Shown one piece after another: positions 19,324 through 26,201 of a stretch of 26,201 bases of DNA. The notes under the pieces are model-generated. The model ran no database searches, was not told the origin of the DNA, and worked only from the letters and a program-made list of their open reading frames with translations. Location: positions 1 through 26,201 of IMG/VR virus record IMGVR_UViG_3300005532_000037; one strand, written 5' to 3'. The DNA comes from a virus. How positions within the stretch are numbered: the first letter of the stretch is position 1; each line of letters opens with the position of its first letter. The translations under genes were made by a program, and so were the position numbers.

Positions 19324-19771
19324 TTGCGTGGATGGCAGCTTGCCCTGGCCGTTGGTCCTCATTGGCAAGCCGGGCACGGGCAAGACGTGTGCGGCCCTGT
19401 GCCTGCTCGACCACGCCGGCGGCCTGTACTTCACCGCCGCCGGCCTGGCCGGCAAAATCCTCCTGGCCTACAAGGGTGAACTCTACAACCCAGATAGCAA
19501 ACTCCGCGTATCCGCTGCGTCCCTCTGGGAGGAAATCGCCCGCACGACCTTGGTCGTCCTGGATGAACTCGGCGCACGCCAACGAGTCAGCGATCATGCC
19601 TACGAATGCGTTTATCGCGTCGTAGACGAACGATCGGGCCGTCCCCTGGTCGTTGGGTCGAATTTGAGTCTCGACGTGCTAGCGGGCCTTTATGACGACC
19701 GGCTAACGAGTCGCCTGGCAGCCGGCACCGTGCTGGAGCTGACCGGGCCAGATCGGAGGTTGCTGCGATGA
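19133..19771 (+). CDS. DnaC/IstB-type helicase loader ATPase
   Basis: This 212-aa AAA+ protein starts at ATG 19133 with GGAGG 6 nt upstream, so it overlaps the initiator gene by 191 bp in a different frame. Walker A is GKPGTGKT (78-85) and Walker B is LVVLDELG (140-147). A sensor-like GRPLVVGSNLSLDVL and an arginine-finger-like DDRLTSRLAAGTVLEL follow near the C-terminus. Such proteins load the replicative DnaB-type helicase at the phage origin. The stop overlaps the next gene by ATGA. Confidence 0.88.
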   Translation: MDGAKIWDLVLAESKRRLASMPTSPSASGRKVLTLRSQAQRHWLKDKPREVALVENHLGRVIRDCVDGSLPWPLVLIGKPGTGKTCAALCLLDHAGGLYFTAAGLAGKILLAYKGELYNPDSKLRVSAASLWEEIARTTLVVLDELGARQRVSDHAYECVYRVVDERSGRPLVVGSNLSLDVLAGLYDDRLTSRLAAGTVLELTGPDRRLLR

Positions 19772-20001
19772 GTGACGATCACGAAGACTGCGCGGACGAC
19801 AACGAGATCATCACCTGCTGGTGTGGGGTCCGTGGCACGTTCGATCAGTTGTTTGACAAATCGGTGTGGGAAGAATCCTGTGGAGGCACTGGCATCCTGC
19901 ACTGCTTCTGCGGGGGTGACCTCTGTGTCTGTCACCATCATGGCTATATCGAATGTCACGGCTGTGAAGATTGTGAACCCGAAGATGATTTCGATGGTTA
20001 G
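19768..20001 (+). CDS. Small acidic Cys-rich zinc-binding protein
   Basis: This 77-aa protein is coupled by ATGA overlap to the helicase loader. It contains CWCG, then CGGTG, CFCGGDLCVC, HHH and CHGCEDC, about 11 cysteines and several histidines, with an acidic N-terminus and tail. The C-terminal CxCGGDLCVCxHHGxxxCxGCxDC pattern suggests two interleaved zinc sites. It has no known enzymatic motif and may be a replication or transcription accessory factor. Confidence 0.65.
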   Translation: MSDDHEDCADDNEIITCWCGVRGTFDQLFDKSVWEESCGGTGILHCFCGGDLCVCHHHGYIECHGCEDCEPEDDFDG

Positions 20002-20032
20002 GATCTGGGGGACTACAGGGAGGTAGATGGAA

Positions 20033-20902
20033 ATGCTTGACAAGAAAATCGTCGTGGGCTTTTCCGGCGGCATCGACAGTCAGGCCGTCGCGCTGTGGGC
20101 ACGCCAAACCTTCCCGCCGGAGGACATCCTTCTCCTCAACAGCGACGCGGGCGGTAACGAGCATCCGCTGACTGAGGGCTTCGTCCGCTGGTACTCCGCT
20201 CACGTCTTTCCCGTGATCACCGTCCGCGCCCTGGTCAAGGATCTGGGCAACGTGGGCACACACGAAGGCGCCACGCGCGAGCGACGGCTCACGTTGGGCG
20301 AAGAGGAGCCGCTGACCTTCGACAAACTCGCTTTCGTGAAGGGAAGATTCCCTTCACGAAAGGCCCAATTCTGCACGGAGTACCTGAAGCTGGCGCCGCA
20401 AAAGCGCTGGCTAGATGAGCATCTGACCGCCAAGGGGATTCGCTATGCTCGCTACATCGGCGTCCGTGCCGACGAGTCCCGAAATCGCGCCAGCTGTCCG
20501 GAGCAGGAATTCGATCGCTACTTCCACTGCATGCTCTATCGGCCCCTCTTCCGTTGGACCAAGCAGCAATGTTTCGATTACGTCCTGGCCGCCGGCGAGG
20601 AAATCAATCCTCTCTACAAGTTGGGTTTTAACCGGGTCGGCTGCGCGCCGTGCATCAACTCCAGTAAGGCCGACATCCGCAATTGGGTGGCCCGTTTCCC
20701 CGAGATGATCGACAAGGTGCGACGCTGGGAGCAGTCGGTCGGCCGCACATTTTTTGCGCCGATGGTGCCGGGCAAGGACATCAATTGGATTGATGAAGTC
20801 GTGGCCTGGTCGAAGACGGAGCGGGGTGGCCAGCAATACAGCCTGCCGTTCATCGAAGCGGAGGCTCACACCTGCGTGAGCAAATATGGGTTGTGTGAAT
20901 AG
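20033..20902 (+). CDS. PAPS reductase/PP-loop family protein
   Basis: The start chosen is ATG 20033, with GGGAGG 9 nt upstream; ATG 20027 is only 3 nt from that site. The 289-aa protein has the PP-loop KIVVGFSGGIDSQAV (SGGIDS 11-16) that binds ATP or PAPS alpha-phosphates, then LLLNSDAGGNEHP. Further motifs are QFCTEYLKLAPQKRW, YIGVRADESRNRA and GFNRVGCAPCINSS. The CAPC pair and the FCTEYLK Cys recall the iron-sulfur or zinc cysteines of DndC-like phage proteins. The role could be sulfur transfer or nucleotide modification; no DndA/B/D/E genes are present. A perfect 15-bp inverted repeat lies inside the coding sequence. Confidence 0.82.
   Translation: MLDKKIVVGFSGGIDSQAVALWARQTFPPEDILLLNSDAGGNEHPLTEGFVRWYSAHVFPVITVRALVKDLGNVGTHEGATRERRLTLGEEEPLTFDKLAFVKGRFPSRKAQFCTEYLKLAPQKRWLDEHLTAKGIRYARYIGVRADESRNRASCPEQEFDRYFHCMLYRPLFRWTKQQCFDYVLAAGEEINPLYKLGFNRVGCAPCINSSKADIRNWVARFPEMIDKVRRWEQSVGRTFFAPMVPGKDINWIDEVVAWSKTERGGQQYSLPFIEAEAHTCVSKYGLCE
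20331..20362. repeat. Perfect 15-bp inverted repeat inside the PAPS reductase-like gene
   Basis: CTTTCGTGAAGGGAA (20331-20345) and its exact complement TTCCCTTCACGAAAG (20348-20362) flank a central GA. The sequence encodes AFVKGRFPSRKA in frame. An exact 30-bp palindrome in coding DNA is unexpected and may be a protein-binding site, a structured mRNA element or an inserted sequence. Confidence 0.8.
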
Positions 20903-20909
20903 GGAGACG

Positions 20910-20966
20910 ATGATGGCCAATTCCCTCCCGAGAAACGCGAACACGAACAAGGAGTCCTCAGAATGA
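20910..20966 (+). CDS. Possible 18-aa leader peptide
   Basis: ATG 20910, preceded by GGGAG, opens an 18-codon frame whose stop overlaps the next gene's ATG (ATGA at 20963). The peptide (MMANSLPRNANTNKESSE) has no recognisable feature. It may only serve translational coupling, or may not be translated. Confidence 0.25.
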   Translation: MMANSLPRNANTNKESSE

Positions 20967-21484
20967 ATCTTCAACCTCTCGATATTGTTGACGATCGATC
21001 TGCCTTCCAGCGCTGGCTTGATGGAGATGGTCCGAAGGCCAAACCGTCTTACGTTTATGTCGCCTCCAGCTGGCGCAATCCCTTGCAGCAAGGCATCGTC
21101 GCGGCCCTGCGCTCGGTCGGCTTGCAGGTTTACGACTTCCGCGCGCCGGTCCCGGGCAACGACGGTTTTCGCTGGTCGAAAATCGACCCGCAATGGCTGG
21201 GCTGGACGCCGCGGGATTGGCAACAAGCCCTCTCTCACCCCATTGCCAAGCGCGGGTTCCATCATGACAAGGCCGCCCTCGGCCGCGCTGATTGTGGCGT
21301 GCTCGTATTGCCTTGTGGCCGATCGGCGCATCTAGAGGCTGGTTACCTGGCCGGCTTCGGTAAACCAGTCTTCACGGTTGCCTTTGATCATGTTGAACCC
21401 GAACTGATGGCGTTGTTGCTCGGTCCTCCCAGGAATATCTGCACGACGATGAACGAGCTTTTTGACCGCCTCGGGGTGGAGTGA
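20963..21484 (+). CDS. Nucleoside 2-deoxyribosyltransferase-like protein
   Basis: This 173-aa protein starts at ATG 20963 with AAGGAG upstream. It has the Rossmann-like NDT pattern: YVYVASSWRNPLQQGIVAAL (30-49), GLQVYDFR, a middle HHDKAALGRADCGVLVLPCG, and SAHLEAGYLAGFGKPVFTVA, where Glu125 in HLEAGY is the expected catalytic glutamate. These enzymes transfer deoxyribose between bases or hydrolyse nucleosides and are used by phages in nucleotide salvage or modified-base synthesis. It lies between PP-loop and DUF5131 genes, and one coordinated pathway is possible. Confidence 0.75.
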   Translation: MNLQPLDIVDDRSAFQRWLDGDGPKAKPSYVYVASSWRNPLQQGIVAALRSVGLQVYDFRAPVPGNDGFRWSKIDPQWLGWTPRDWQQALSHPIAKRGFHHDKAALGRADCGVLVLPCGRSAHLEAGYLAGFGKPVFTVAFDHVEPELMALLLGPPRNICTTMNELFDRLGVE

Positions 21485-21486
21485 CC

Positions 21487-22431
21487 ATGGCCGCTACGAA
21501 GATCGAATGGACGGATGAGACGTGGAACCCGCTCCGGGCGCGCCACCGCCAGACCGGCAAGGTAGGCCACTACTGCGAGATGGTTTCCCCTGGCTGCGCC
21601 CACTGTTACGCCTCGGCGTTGCAGCGGCGCTTCGGGCTGCCCTCCTACGGCGGCCCGGTCGGTCGGGAAGGGCGGCGGCAAGACCTGGAGCTGTTCCTGG
21701 ACAAACAGGTGCTGAAACAGCCCTTGCACTGGAAGAAGCCGCGCCGGGTGTTCGTCTGTTCGATGACGGACCTCTTCGGCGCTTGGGTTTCGGACGACGA
21801 CATTGATGACGTGTTCCGGGCGATGTGGAAAAGCCCGCAGCACCAGTTCCAGGTGCTGACCAAGCGGGCCGACCGCCTACACGCATATTGCTCGAAGCGC
21901 TGGGGGCGATTCGGCGGTGCGGAGTTCCAGCCCGCTCCCAACGTCTGGCTCGGCGTCTCCGTCGAGGACCAGGCCCGGGCAGACGAGAGGATTCCACTAC
22001 TGCTCCAGACGCCGGCGGCGGTGCGGTTCCTCAGTTGCGAGCCCTTGATTGCCCCTGTAGAGCTGGACATCTCCCGATGGGGAGGATGCTACCACGATGG
22101 CTACCGTGGTAGGGACCACGAAGCGGATCATGGGGAGTGTGCTTGCCACCTCGATTGGTGCATTATTGGCGGCGAGAGCGGACCTGATGCTAGGCCCTGC
22201 GATCTGACCTGGGTGCGGTCGCTGGTCGAGCAGTGCAAAGCCGCCGGCGTGGCCTGTTTCGTAAAGCAGCTCGGGGCCAACATCACCGGCTTCACCGACT
22301 CCAAAGGACTCAGTCACGATTTCATCGCCAAGGCCCTCGGCGCCACCTACCGCCTCCGCGACCCCAAGGGCGGTAATCCAGCGGAATGGCCGCAGGATCT
22401 GCAAATACGAGAGTTTCCCAAGGAGAAATGA
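21487..22431 (+). CDS. DUF5131 (phage Gp37/Gp68 family) protein
   Basis: The start chosen is ATG 21487 because GGAG lies 5 nt upstream; GTG 21481 overlaps it. The 314-aa protein opens with KIEWTDETWNPLRARH, then MVSPGCAHCYASALQRRFGL, whose cysteines (C30, C37, C40) recall a radical-SAM-like iron-sulfur site. Family-typical motifs follow: RRVFVCSMTDLFGAWVSDDD, HQFQVLTKRADRL, NVWLGVSVEDQARADERIP, RFLSCEPLIAPVEL, IIGGESGPDARP and CFVKQLGAN. The biochemical role of DUF5131 is poorly defined. The gene is common in temperate phages and lies beside other nucleotide-related genes here. Confidence 0.88.
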   Translation: MAATKIEWTDETWNPLRARHRQTGKVGHYCEMVSPGCAHCYASALQRRFGLPSYGGPVGREGRRQDLELFLDKQVLKQPLHWKKPRRVFVCSMTDLFGAWVSDDDIDDVFRAMWKSPQHQFQVLTKRADRLHAYCSKRWGRFGGAEFQPAPNVWLGVSVEDQARADERIPLLLQTPAAVRFLSCEPLIAPVELDISRWGGCYHDGYRGRDHEADHGECACHLDWCIIGGESGPDARPCDLTWVRSLVEQCKAAGVACFVKQLGANITGFTDSKGLSHDFIAKALGATYRLRDPKGGNPAEWPQDLQIREFPKEK

Positions 22432-22649
22432 TGATGTACGTCATTGACATCATTTGCCAAAACGGCCACACGCAGCAGCTCAAGCTGTCCCAGGATCTGG
22501 GTCGTGTTTGGGCCGAAAATTACGCCGCTCTGCTCGACGGTAGCTCGCCCCTGTACCTCTACCCGCCCGACGAGACCTCCTCCCTCGGCAAGTGCGGCCT
22601 TTGTGGCAAGCGTATCAAGGCTACCGTCATGGAGGAGCAACCGACGTGA
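22431..22649 (+). CDS. Small zinc-ribbon protein
   Basis: Three ATGs occur in a row (22428, 22431, 22434); 22431 is chosen because AGGAG lies 5 nt upstream. The 72-aa product has ICQNGHTQQLKL near the N-terminus and CGLCGK near the C-terminus, a CxxGH...CxxC arrangement typical of small zinc ribbons. It is probably coupled to the DUF5131 gene, whose stop is at 22429-22431. Function is unknown. Confidence 0.6.
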   Translation: MMYVIDIICQNGHTQQLKLSQDLGRVWAENYAALLDGSSPLYLYPPDETSSLGKCGLCGKRIKATVMEEQPT

Positions 22650-22870
22650 GTCTCTCGCACTTGCCCTGGTACATCTGGGCCGGCATCGCCCTGGCCCACG
22701 TGGGCCTGGCCTTGTTCTCTTGGTCGCTCGGCTTTCGCTCGGCCCGCCGTGACTGTCAGCTCGAAATCCGCTGGCTGCGCGCCGACTTACTCCGCAGCTT
22801 GCGCCGCGAGCACTACCTGCTGCGCCTGTTGCATCGCCGCCAACAGGCCGATTATTTGAACCAGAATTGA
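22646..22870 (+). CDS. Small single-pass membrane protein
   Basis: GTG 22646 overlaps the preceding stop (GTGA), and GGAGGAG lies 8 nt upstream. The 74-aa product has one membrane helix (YIWAGIALAHVGLALFSWSL) followed by a strongly basic cytoplasmic-type helix (RSARRD, RSLRREHYLLRLLHRRQQ). The layout suits a membrane anchor with a nucleic-acid or protein-binding helix. No family is recognised. Confidence 0.55.
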   Translation: MSLSHLPWYIWAGIALAHVGLALFSWSLGFRSARRDCQLEIRWLRADLLRSLRREHYLLRLLHRRQQADYLNQN

Positions 22871-22881
22871 GGGGATCTGAC

Positions 22882-23490
22882 ATGTCTGAAAAGCTTCGTC
22901 CACAACTGCCGATCCGCGTCGGCACCCTGGTGATCGCCCGGCGCGACTGTGGCCCCGTCTGCAGGGCTGGCGAGCGCGGTGTCTGCTATGAGGTCTACGT
23001 CTTGGGCGGCCGTCCGGGTTACAGCTTTATTTTCCAGCAAGGTGGCTACGATGGTTTCAGCCCCGAAGACGTGGCCCGCTCCATCGAAGTAACGGACCAG
23101 GTCTGCCCGACACTGCGAGACTACCACTTCTCGGGCGTCCTCCAGCTCGGCCGCGACTTCCGCAACGGCGTCTTCGCGCAGGCCTTCACGATGCCTCTGC
23201 CTCAAGAGGTCGTACCCGCGGACCCCGCAGCCATCATGTCTGAGGTCCGCGACAAGCTACTTGGCTTCCTGGAGGCACACCGTCTTGTCTGTCCCAAAGG
23301 CACGCAGTGCGCCGAGGCGGAGAACATGATGGCTTATCTCTGTCACAGCCTCGGCCTTCGTGGCCCGCGCCTGCTGAAGGTCAACGATTTGCTCCAGGAA
23401 TACGACCAGCGTTGTCCGGGTTGTCGCGGCTGCGATGTCAGCCAAGCGGCCCAGCAGGCGGCACGGCGGCTGAATGCCAAGAACAACTGA
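22882..23490 (+). CDS. Hypothetical protein with N-terminal SH3-like barrel and C-terminal Cys cluster
   Basis: This 202-aa protein starts at ATG 22882 with GAGGGG about 7 nt upstream. Residues 10-75 look like a small beta barrel (VGTLVIARRDCGPVCRAGER, GVCYEVYVLGG, YSFIFQQGGYDGFSPEDV). The middle is mixed. The C-terminus has VCPKGTQCAEAENMMAYLCH and CPGCRGC. Scattered cysteines could bind zinc. No family is recognised. It is expressed in the same direction as the packaging genes that follow. Confidence 0.55.
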   Translation: MSEKLRPQLPIRVGTLVIARRDCGPVCRAGERGVCYEVYVLGGRPGYSFIFQQGGYDGFSPEDVARSIEVTDQVCPTLRDYHFSGVLQLGRDFRNGVFAQAFTMPLPQEVVPADPAAIMSEVRDKLLGFLEAHRLVCPKGTQCAEAENMMAYLCHSLGLRGPRLLKVNDLLQEYDQRCPGCRGCDVSQAAQQAARRLNAKNN

Positions 23491-23508
23491 GTCCCTGCAG
23501 GAGATACC

Positions 23509-23967
23509 ATGAGTCTCGACGTTTACCTGGATCTGCCCGGTGCCACCGTTCCCGACACGGAGCCTCGACCACGTATCTTCGTCCGCCGCGCGGGGCGGAC
23601 CGTGGAGATCAGCCGGGAAGAGTAGGACCAACTATATCCCGACCAGGAACCAGTTACCGCTTGCGTGGGGCGGCCACCCGGACGCGTCTTTTCACGGAAC
23701 ATTACCCACAATCTCGTTCGCATGGCCGAGGAAGCCGGCCTCTACTTGGCCTGCTGGCGCCCCGAGGAGGTTGGCCTCACGAAGGCCTCCCATCTGCTGC
23801 CCTTGTTGCGTCAAGGATTGGCTCAATTGCGCAGCGACCCGGACTATTACCGTGGCTTCAATCCGCCCAACGGCTGGGGCAGCTACGAGGGCTTCGTGGA
23901 GTTTGTCGAGGCGTATTTGCAGGCCTGCGAGACCTGGCCGGACGCGGCCGTGTCCGTGGACCGATAA
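23509..23967 (+). CDS. Conserved-type phage protein interrupted by an in-frame TAG
   Basis: ATG 23509 with AGGAG 5 nt upstream opens a frame that ends after 38 codons at TAG (23623-23625). The same frame then stays open to the stop at 23965-23967. The joined product (about 152 aa) begins MSLDVYLDLPG and continues with RNITHNLVRMAEEAGLYLAC, ACWRPEEVGL, then FNPPNGWGSYEGFVEFVEAY and a final ACETWPDA. To my knowledge that order is typical of one small phage/bacterial family, which supports a single original gene. The residue at the stop lies in SREE-stop-DQLYP; a Trp codon changed to TAG is one possibility. It may be a pseudogene, an error or a suppressed stop. Confidence 0.6.
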
Positions 23968-24050
23968 AGGCCGACGAAGTCTCCCCCTCCCCCACCACCT
24001 CACGCTAGCCCGCGCGCAACGGCTGCCCCTATTCTGCGGCGGGGTAAGCC

Positions 24051-24608
24051 ATGGCGCTCGCACCGAAGCAACAGCGATTCGTCGAAGAATATCTCATTGA
24101 CCTCAATGCCACGGCTGCCTACAAGCGGGCCGGCTACAAGGCCCAGGGCAATGCCGCCGAGGTCAATGCCGCCCGCCTGCTCAGAAAGGCTCAGGTCCAA
24201 GAGGCCCTCCGCGAGGCCCAGCGGCAGCGGTCCGCCCGCACGCAGATTACAGCGGATGCCGTGCTCACGGAGTTGGCGAAAATCGCCTTCTCGGACATGC
24301 GGTCCTTCGCGGTCTGGGGACCGGATGGCATCGTGCTTAAGCCGAGTGCCGATCTCTCGCCCGAGGCGGGCGCCTGTGTGGCCGAAGTGTCCCAGACAAT
24401 CAGCGAGGGCGGCGGCTCGATCAAGTTCAAACTGCACAGCAAGACCGAGGCTCTTCGCGATCTAGGCCGGCACCTGGGCCTCTTCGTGGACCGCGTGGAA
24501 TTACAAGCAGGCGTGAAACTGCAAATTGTGGAGCAAATCGTCGATGCTCCCGACAGTGACCAGGGGGATCAAGCTGCACCGCGTGCAGCAAGCCTTCCGC
24601 CGCAGTGA
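24051..24608 (+). CDS. terS: Terminase small subunit
   Basis: This 185-aa protein starts at ATG 24051. The N-terminal region PKQQRFVEEYLIDLNATAAY then KRAGYKAQGNAAEVNAARLL is the diagnostic Terminase_2 HTH, which recognises packaging DNA. The central helical oligomerisation region (QVQEALREAQRQRSARTQIT) and an acidic C-terminus follow. It overlaps the large-subunit gene by 65 bp in another frame. No cos or pac site could be identified with confidence in the short gap upstream (23968-24050). Confidence 0.88.
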   Translation: MALAPKQQRFVEEYLIDLNATAAYKRAGYKAQGNAAEVNAARLLRKAQVQEALREAQRQRSARTQITADAVLTELAKIAFSDMRSFAVWGPDGIVLKPSADLSPEAGACVAEVSQTISEGGGSIKFKLHSKTEALRDLGRHLGLFVDRVELQAGVKLQIVEQIVDAPDSDQGDQAAPRAASLPPQ

Positions 24609-25809
24609 GGCGCTGTATCGAGGCTTCGTGGGCGGTCGCGGTGCCGGCAAGACCTGGATCGGCAGCTACGACCTGCTGCGCCGCGCCCAGAAGGGCCGTA
24701 CCTATCTCGTGGCCAGCCCAACCTCCATCCTGCTCAACGACACGACTTATCCCACCTTCACCGGCATGGCCCGCGATTTGGGCCTGTTTGCATCTGAACG
24801 CAAGACGCCTTACCCAACCGTGCAGCTGACCACCGGCGCTACCATCCGTTTCCGCACCGCCGAGGATCCGGAGAAGCTCCGCGGGCCCAACCTGTCGGGC
24901 GTCTGGCTGGACGAGGCCTCGCTGATGGAGGAGCAGGCTTTCAAGATCGCTATTGCCTGCTTGCGTGAGGGCGGTCAGCAAGGCTGGCTTTCCGCCACCT
25001 TCACCCCCAAGGGACGCTTGCACTGGACCTACGAAGTCTTCGGCAAAGGCGGTCCTGGCGTCGATCTGTTCCGCGCGCCCACGAAGGCCAATCCCTTCAA
25101 CCCTCCGGAGTTCGCCCGCCAGCTCGCCACCCAGTACCACGGCCTGCTGGCACGCCAGGAGCTGGGCGGCGAGTTCACCGACATCGAGGGGGCCGAATGG
25201 CCGAGCGAATTCTTCGATGGCCCCGGTTTCTGGTTCACCGACTGGCCGGCGCATCTGGACATCAAGGTGATGGCACTGGACCCTAGCAAAGGTGCTGATG
25301 CCAGGACGAGCGACTATCAGGCCTTGGTGATGTACGGCCGCGACCACCAGGGCGGCGAGTGGATCGAGGCCGACATGGGCAAGCGGCCGATGACCGCGGC
25401 GCGAGCGCCCGACGGGACGGCTTTGACCGATGGCATGGTAGAGCATGCCGTCGAAGTCTACGAGAGCTTCCGGCCCGAGGCCCTGGCCGTCGAGACCAAT
25501 CAGTTCCAGCAGCTGCTCCTGGTGCCCTTCCGACTGGAGGCGCAGCGACGTAAGCTCGACATTCGCTTCGTCGAACTGGACAACCGGGTCAAGAAAGAGG
25601 TCCGCATCCGCCGGCTGGGAGAACCCCTGTCGCAACGCCGACTGCACTTCCGTGCTACGCCCGATACACGCTTGCTCGTGGATCAGATGCGCGTCTTCCC
25701 CGAAGGGGAAAACGACGATGGCCCCGATGCGCTCGAGATGGCGCGACGCAGCGCCATTGAGCTATTCAACGGCAAAAGCAGAGGTCGCCCCACTATCTGG
25801 AGAACTTAG
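24544..25809 (+). CDS. terL: Terminase large subunit (packaging ATPase/nuclease)
   Basis: The start chosen is ATG 24544 with GGAG about 10 nt upstream; a TTG at 24526 is the longer option. The 421-aa protein has Walker A GGRGAGKT (30-37), the GPNLSGVWLDEAS Walker B (Asp123/Glu124) and the coupling-like GWLSATFTPKGRLHW. The RNase-H-like nuclease domain shows KVMALDPSKGAD (first Asp), ALAVETNQFQQLL (Glu) and NDDGPDALEMA (last Asp). It cuts concatemers and pumps DNA into the prohead. A typical size and intact motifs suggest a functional enzyme. Confidence 0.93.
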   Translation: MLPTVTRGIKLHRVQQAFRRSEALYRGFVGGRGAGKTWIGSYDLLRRAQKGRTYLVASPTSILLNDTTYPTFTGMARDLGLFASERKTPYPTVQLTTGATIRFRTAEDPEKLRGPNLSGVWLDEASLMEEQAFKIAIACLREGGQQGWLSATFTPKGRLHWTYEVFGKGGPGVDLFRAPTKANPFNPPEFARQLATQYHGLLARQELGGEFTDIEGAEWPSEFFDGPGFWFTDWPAHLDIKVMALDPSKGADARTSDYQALVMYGRDHQGGEWIEADMGKRPMTAARAPDGTALTDGMVEHAVEVYESFRPEALAVETNQFQQLLLVPFRLEAQRRKLDIRFVELDNRVKKEVRIRRLGEPLSQRRLHFRATPDTRLLVDQMRVFPEGENDDGPDALEMARRSAIELFNGKSRGRPTIWRT

Positions 25810-25811
25810 TA

Positions 25812-25982
25812 ATGGCCAGTTTCTACGTCGAAGTCTGGGACGGCTCCCAATGGAAGCGTCTACCCGATTCTTTCCCTACGCGCAGTGCTGCGGATCGCTG
25901 GTTGCAACAGCGGTGCTTGCGCAGCCCGCGCGTGGTGCGCGTGGAAGCATCCAGGTCCGAGCAAAAGGTTGAGGCGGCCTGA
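25812..25982 (+). CDS. Tiny hypothetical protein after terL
   Basis: This 56-aa ORF starts at ATG 25812, two bases after the terL stop. The product (FYVEVWDGSQWKRLPDSF then AADRWLQQRCLRSPRVVRV) looks like a small alpha-beta fold. Its stop overlaps the next start (TGATG), which argues for coupled translation. Function is unknown. Confidence 0.5.
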   Translation: MASFYVEVWDGSQWKRLPDSFPTRSAADRWLQQRCLRSPRVVRVEASRSEQKVEAA

Positions 25983-26201
25983 TGCCCGATTCGCCCAAGA
26001 TGTGGCGCAAGCAGTTGAGCCAGATCCTGCTGAGCACGGCCCTCGACCGGTCGGCCCAGGAGGAGAATCTCCGCTGTCTGCTGGCTCTGGGCGCCGCTCG
26101 GCGTTTCTGGCGCATCGGGCCGACCTACCAACTCTGCTTCGCTAAAGGTATCCATCAGCACCCGCAGTTCCCTAACGCCCAGGAAATCACCCTGACGCTG
26201 G
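25982..26201 (+). CDS. Hypothetical protein, partial at right edge
   Basis: ATG 25982 overlaps the preceding stop (TGATG) and the frame is open to the end of the window, 73 codons. The visible part is helical (KMWRKQLSQILLSTALDRSA, NLRCLLALGAARRFWRIG). Between terminase and the portal gene this could be a small head-module protein, but no family can be named from the fragment. Confidence 0.5.
   Translation, partial: MPDSPKMWRKQLSQILLSTALDRSAQEENLRCLLALGAARRFWRIGPTYQLCFAKGIHQHPQFPNAQEITLTL

Noticed and set aside
20033-20902. DndC of a full DNA phosphorothioation system
   Set aside because: The PP-loop protein stands alone; no dndA, B, D or E-like genes are found nearby.
24427-25647. 406-codon open frame on the reverse strand inside the terminase gene
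   Set aside because: It mirrors codon bias of terL, which has intact Walker and nuclease motifs; no start signal or domain supports it.

Overview
The window looks like part of the genome of a temperate double-stranded DNA phage of a planctomycete. The DNA is GC-rich. It carries integrase, excisionase-like, XRE and Arc-like regulators, a YqaJ/RecT recombination pair, a DnaC-type helicase loader and both terminase subunits. One small protein (12703-13086) resembles DUF1580, a family first described in Rhodopirellula. Host assignment is an inference from that protein and from overall style.

Layout. (1) 1-7648 is the end of the virion and lysis module: a tape-measure tail end, a tail protein, a C1q-like fibre tip, a reverse-strand membrane/zinc-ribbon moron, a holin-like protein, a trypsin-like protease fused to collagen-like repeats, and a run of small membrane or Cys-rich proteins ending in an AP2-like protein. 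Two strong hairpins (7656-7697 and 7768-7795) close this module. (2) 7800-8160 is the attachment region: the 3' half of a tRNA-Arg(CCG) gene, a sigma70-like promoter and a perfect 25-bp dyad, followed by a tyrosine integrase. Tail genes lie on one side of the tRNA fragment and the integrase on the other, as in a circular or permuted phage genome carrying attP. (3) 9488-11178 is a regulatory block with winged-helix, HTH, excisionase-like and ribbon-helix-helix proteins, a tRNA-like element, and promoters whose 17-bp spacers contain dyad operators. (4) 11179-14576 is the early region: many tiny zinc-binding proteins, a DUF1580-like protein, an XRE protein, a second tRNA-like element and a GIY-YIG nuclease. 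(5) 14591-18259 is the most striking part. YqaJ exonuclease, RecT and a 350-aa TnpB/Cas12-like protein are translationally coupled, and 211 bp further on lies an array of eight identical 37-bp repeats with seven unique 37-41-bp spacers. No Cas1/Cas2 gene is present. The Cas12-like protein appears to lack the RuvC-I aspartate, the RuvC-II glutamate and the zinc finger, which suggests a nuclease-dead, RNA-guided DNA-binding protein. (6) 18298-20001 is replication: an initiator-like protein that contains iterons and a purine/AT-rich tract (a lambda-like ori inside the initiator gene), a DnaC-like loader and a Cys-rich protein. (7) 20033-22431 holds a PP-loop PAPS-reductase-like protein, a nucleoside 2-deoxyribosyltransferase-like protein and a DUF5131 (Gp37/Gp68) protein, possibly for nucleotide or nucleic-acid modification. 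(8) 24051 to the right edge is packaging: small and large terminase, then the start of the head module.

Two genes (the protease at 3161-4735 and the protein at 23509-23967) are each split by a single in-frame stop codon. Both could be mutations, sequencing errors or recoding sites.
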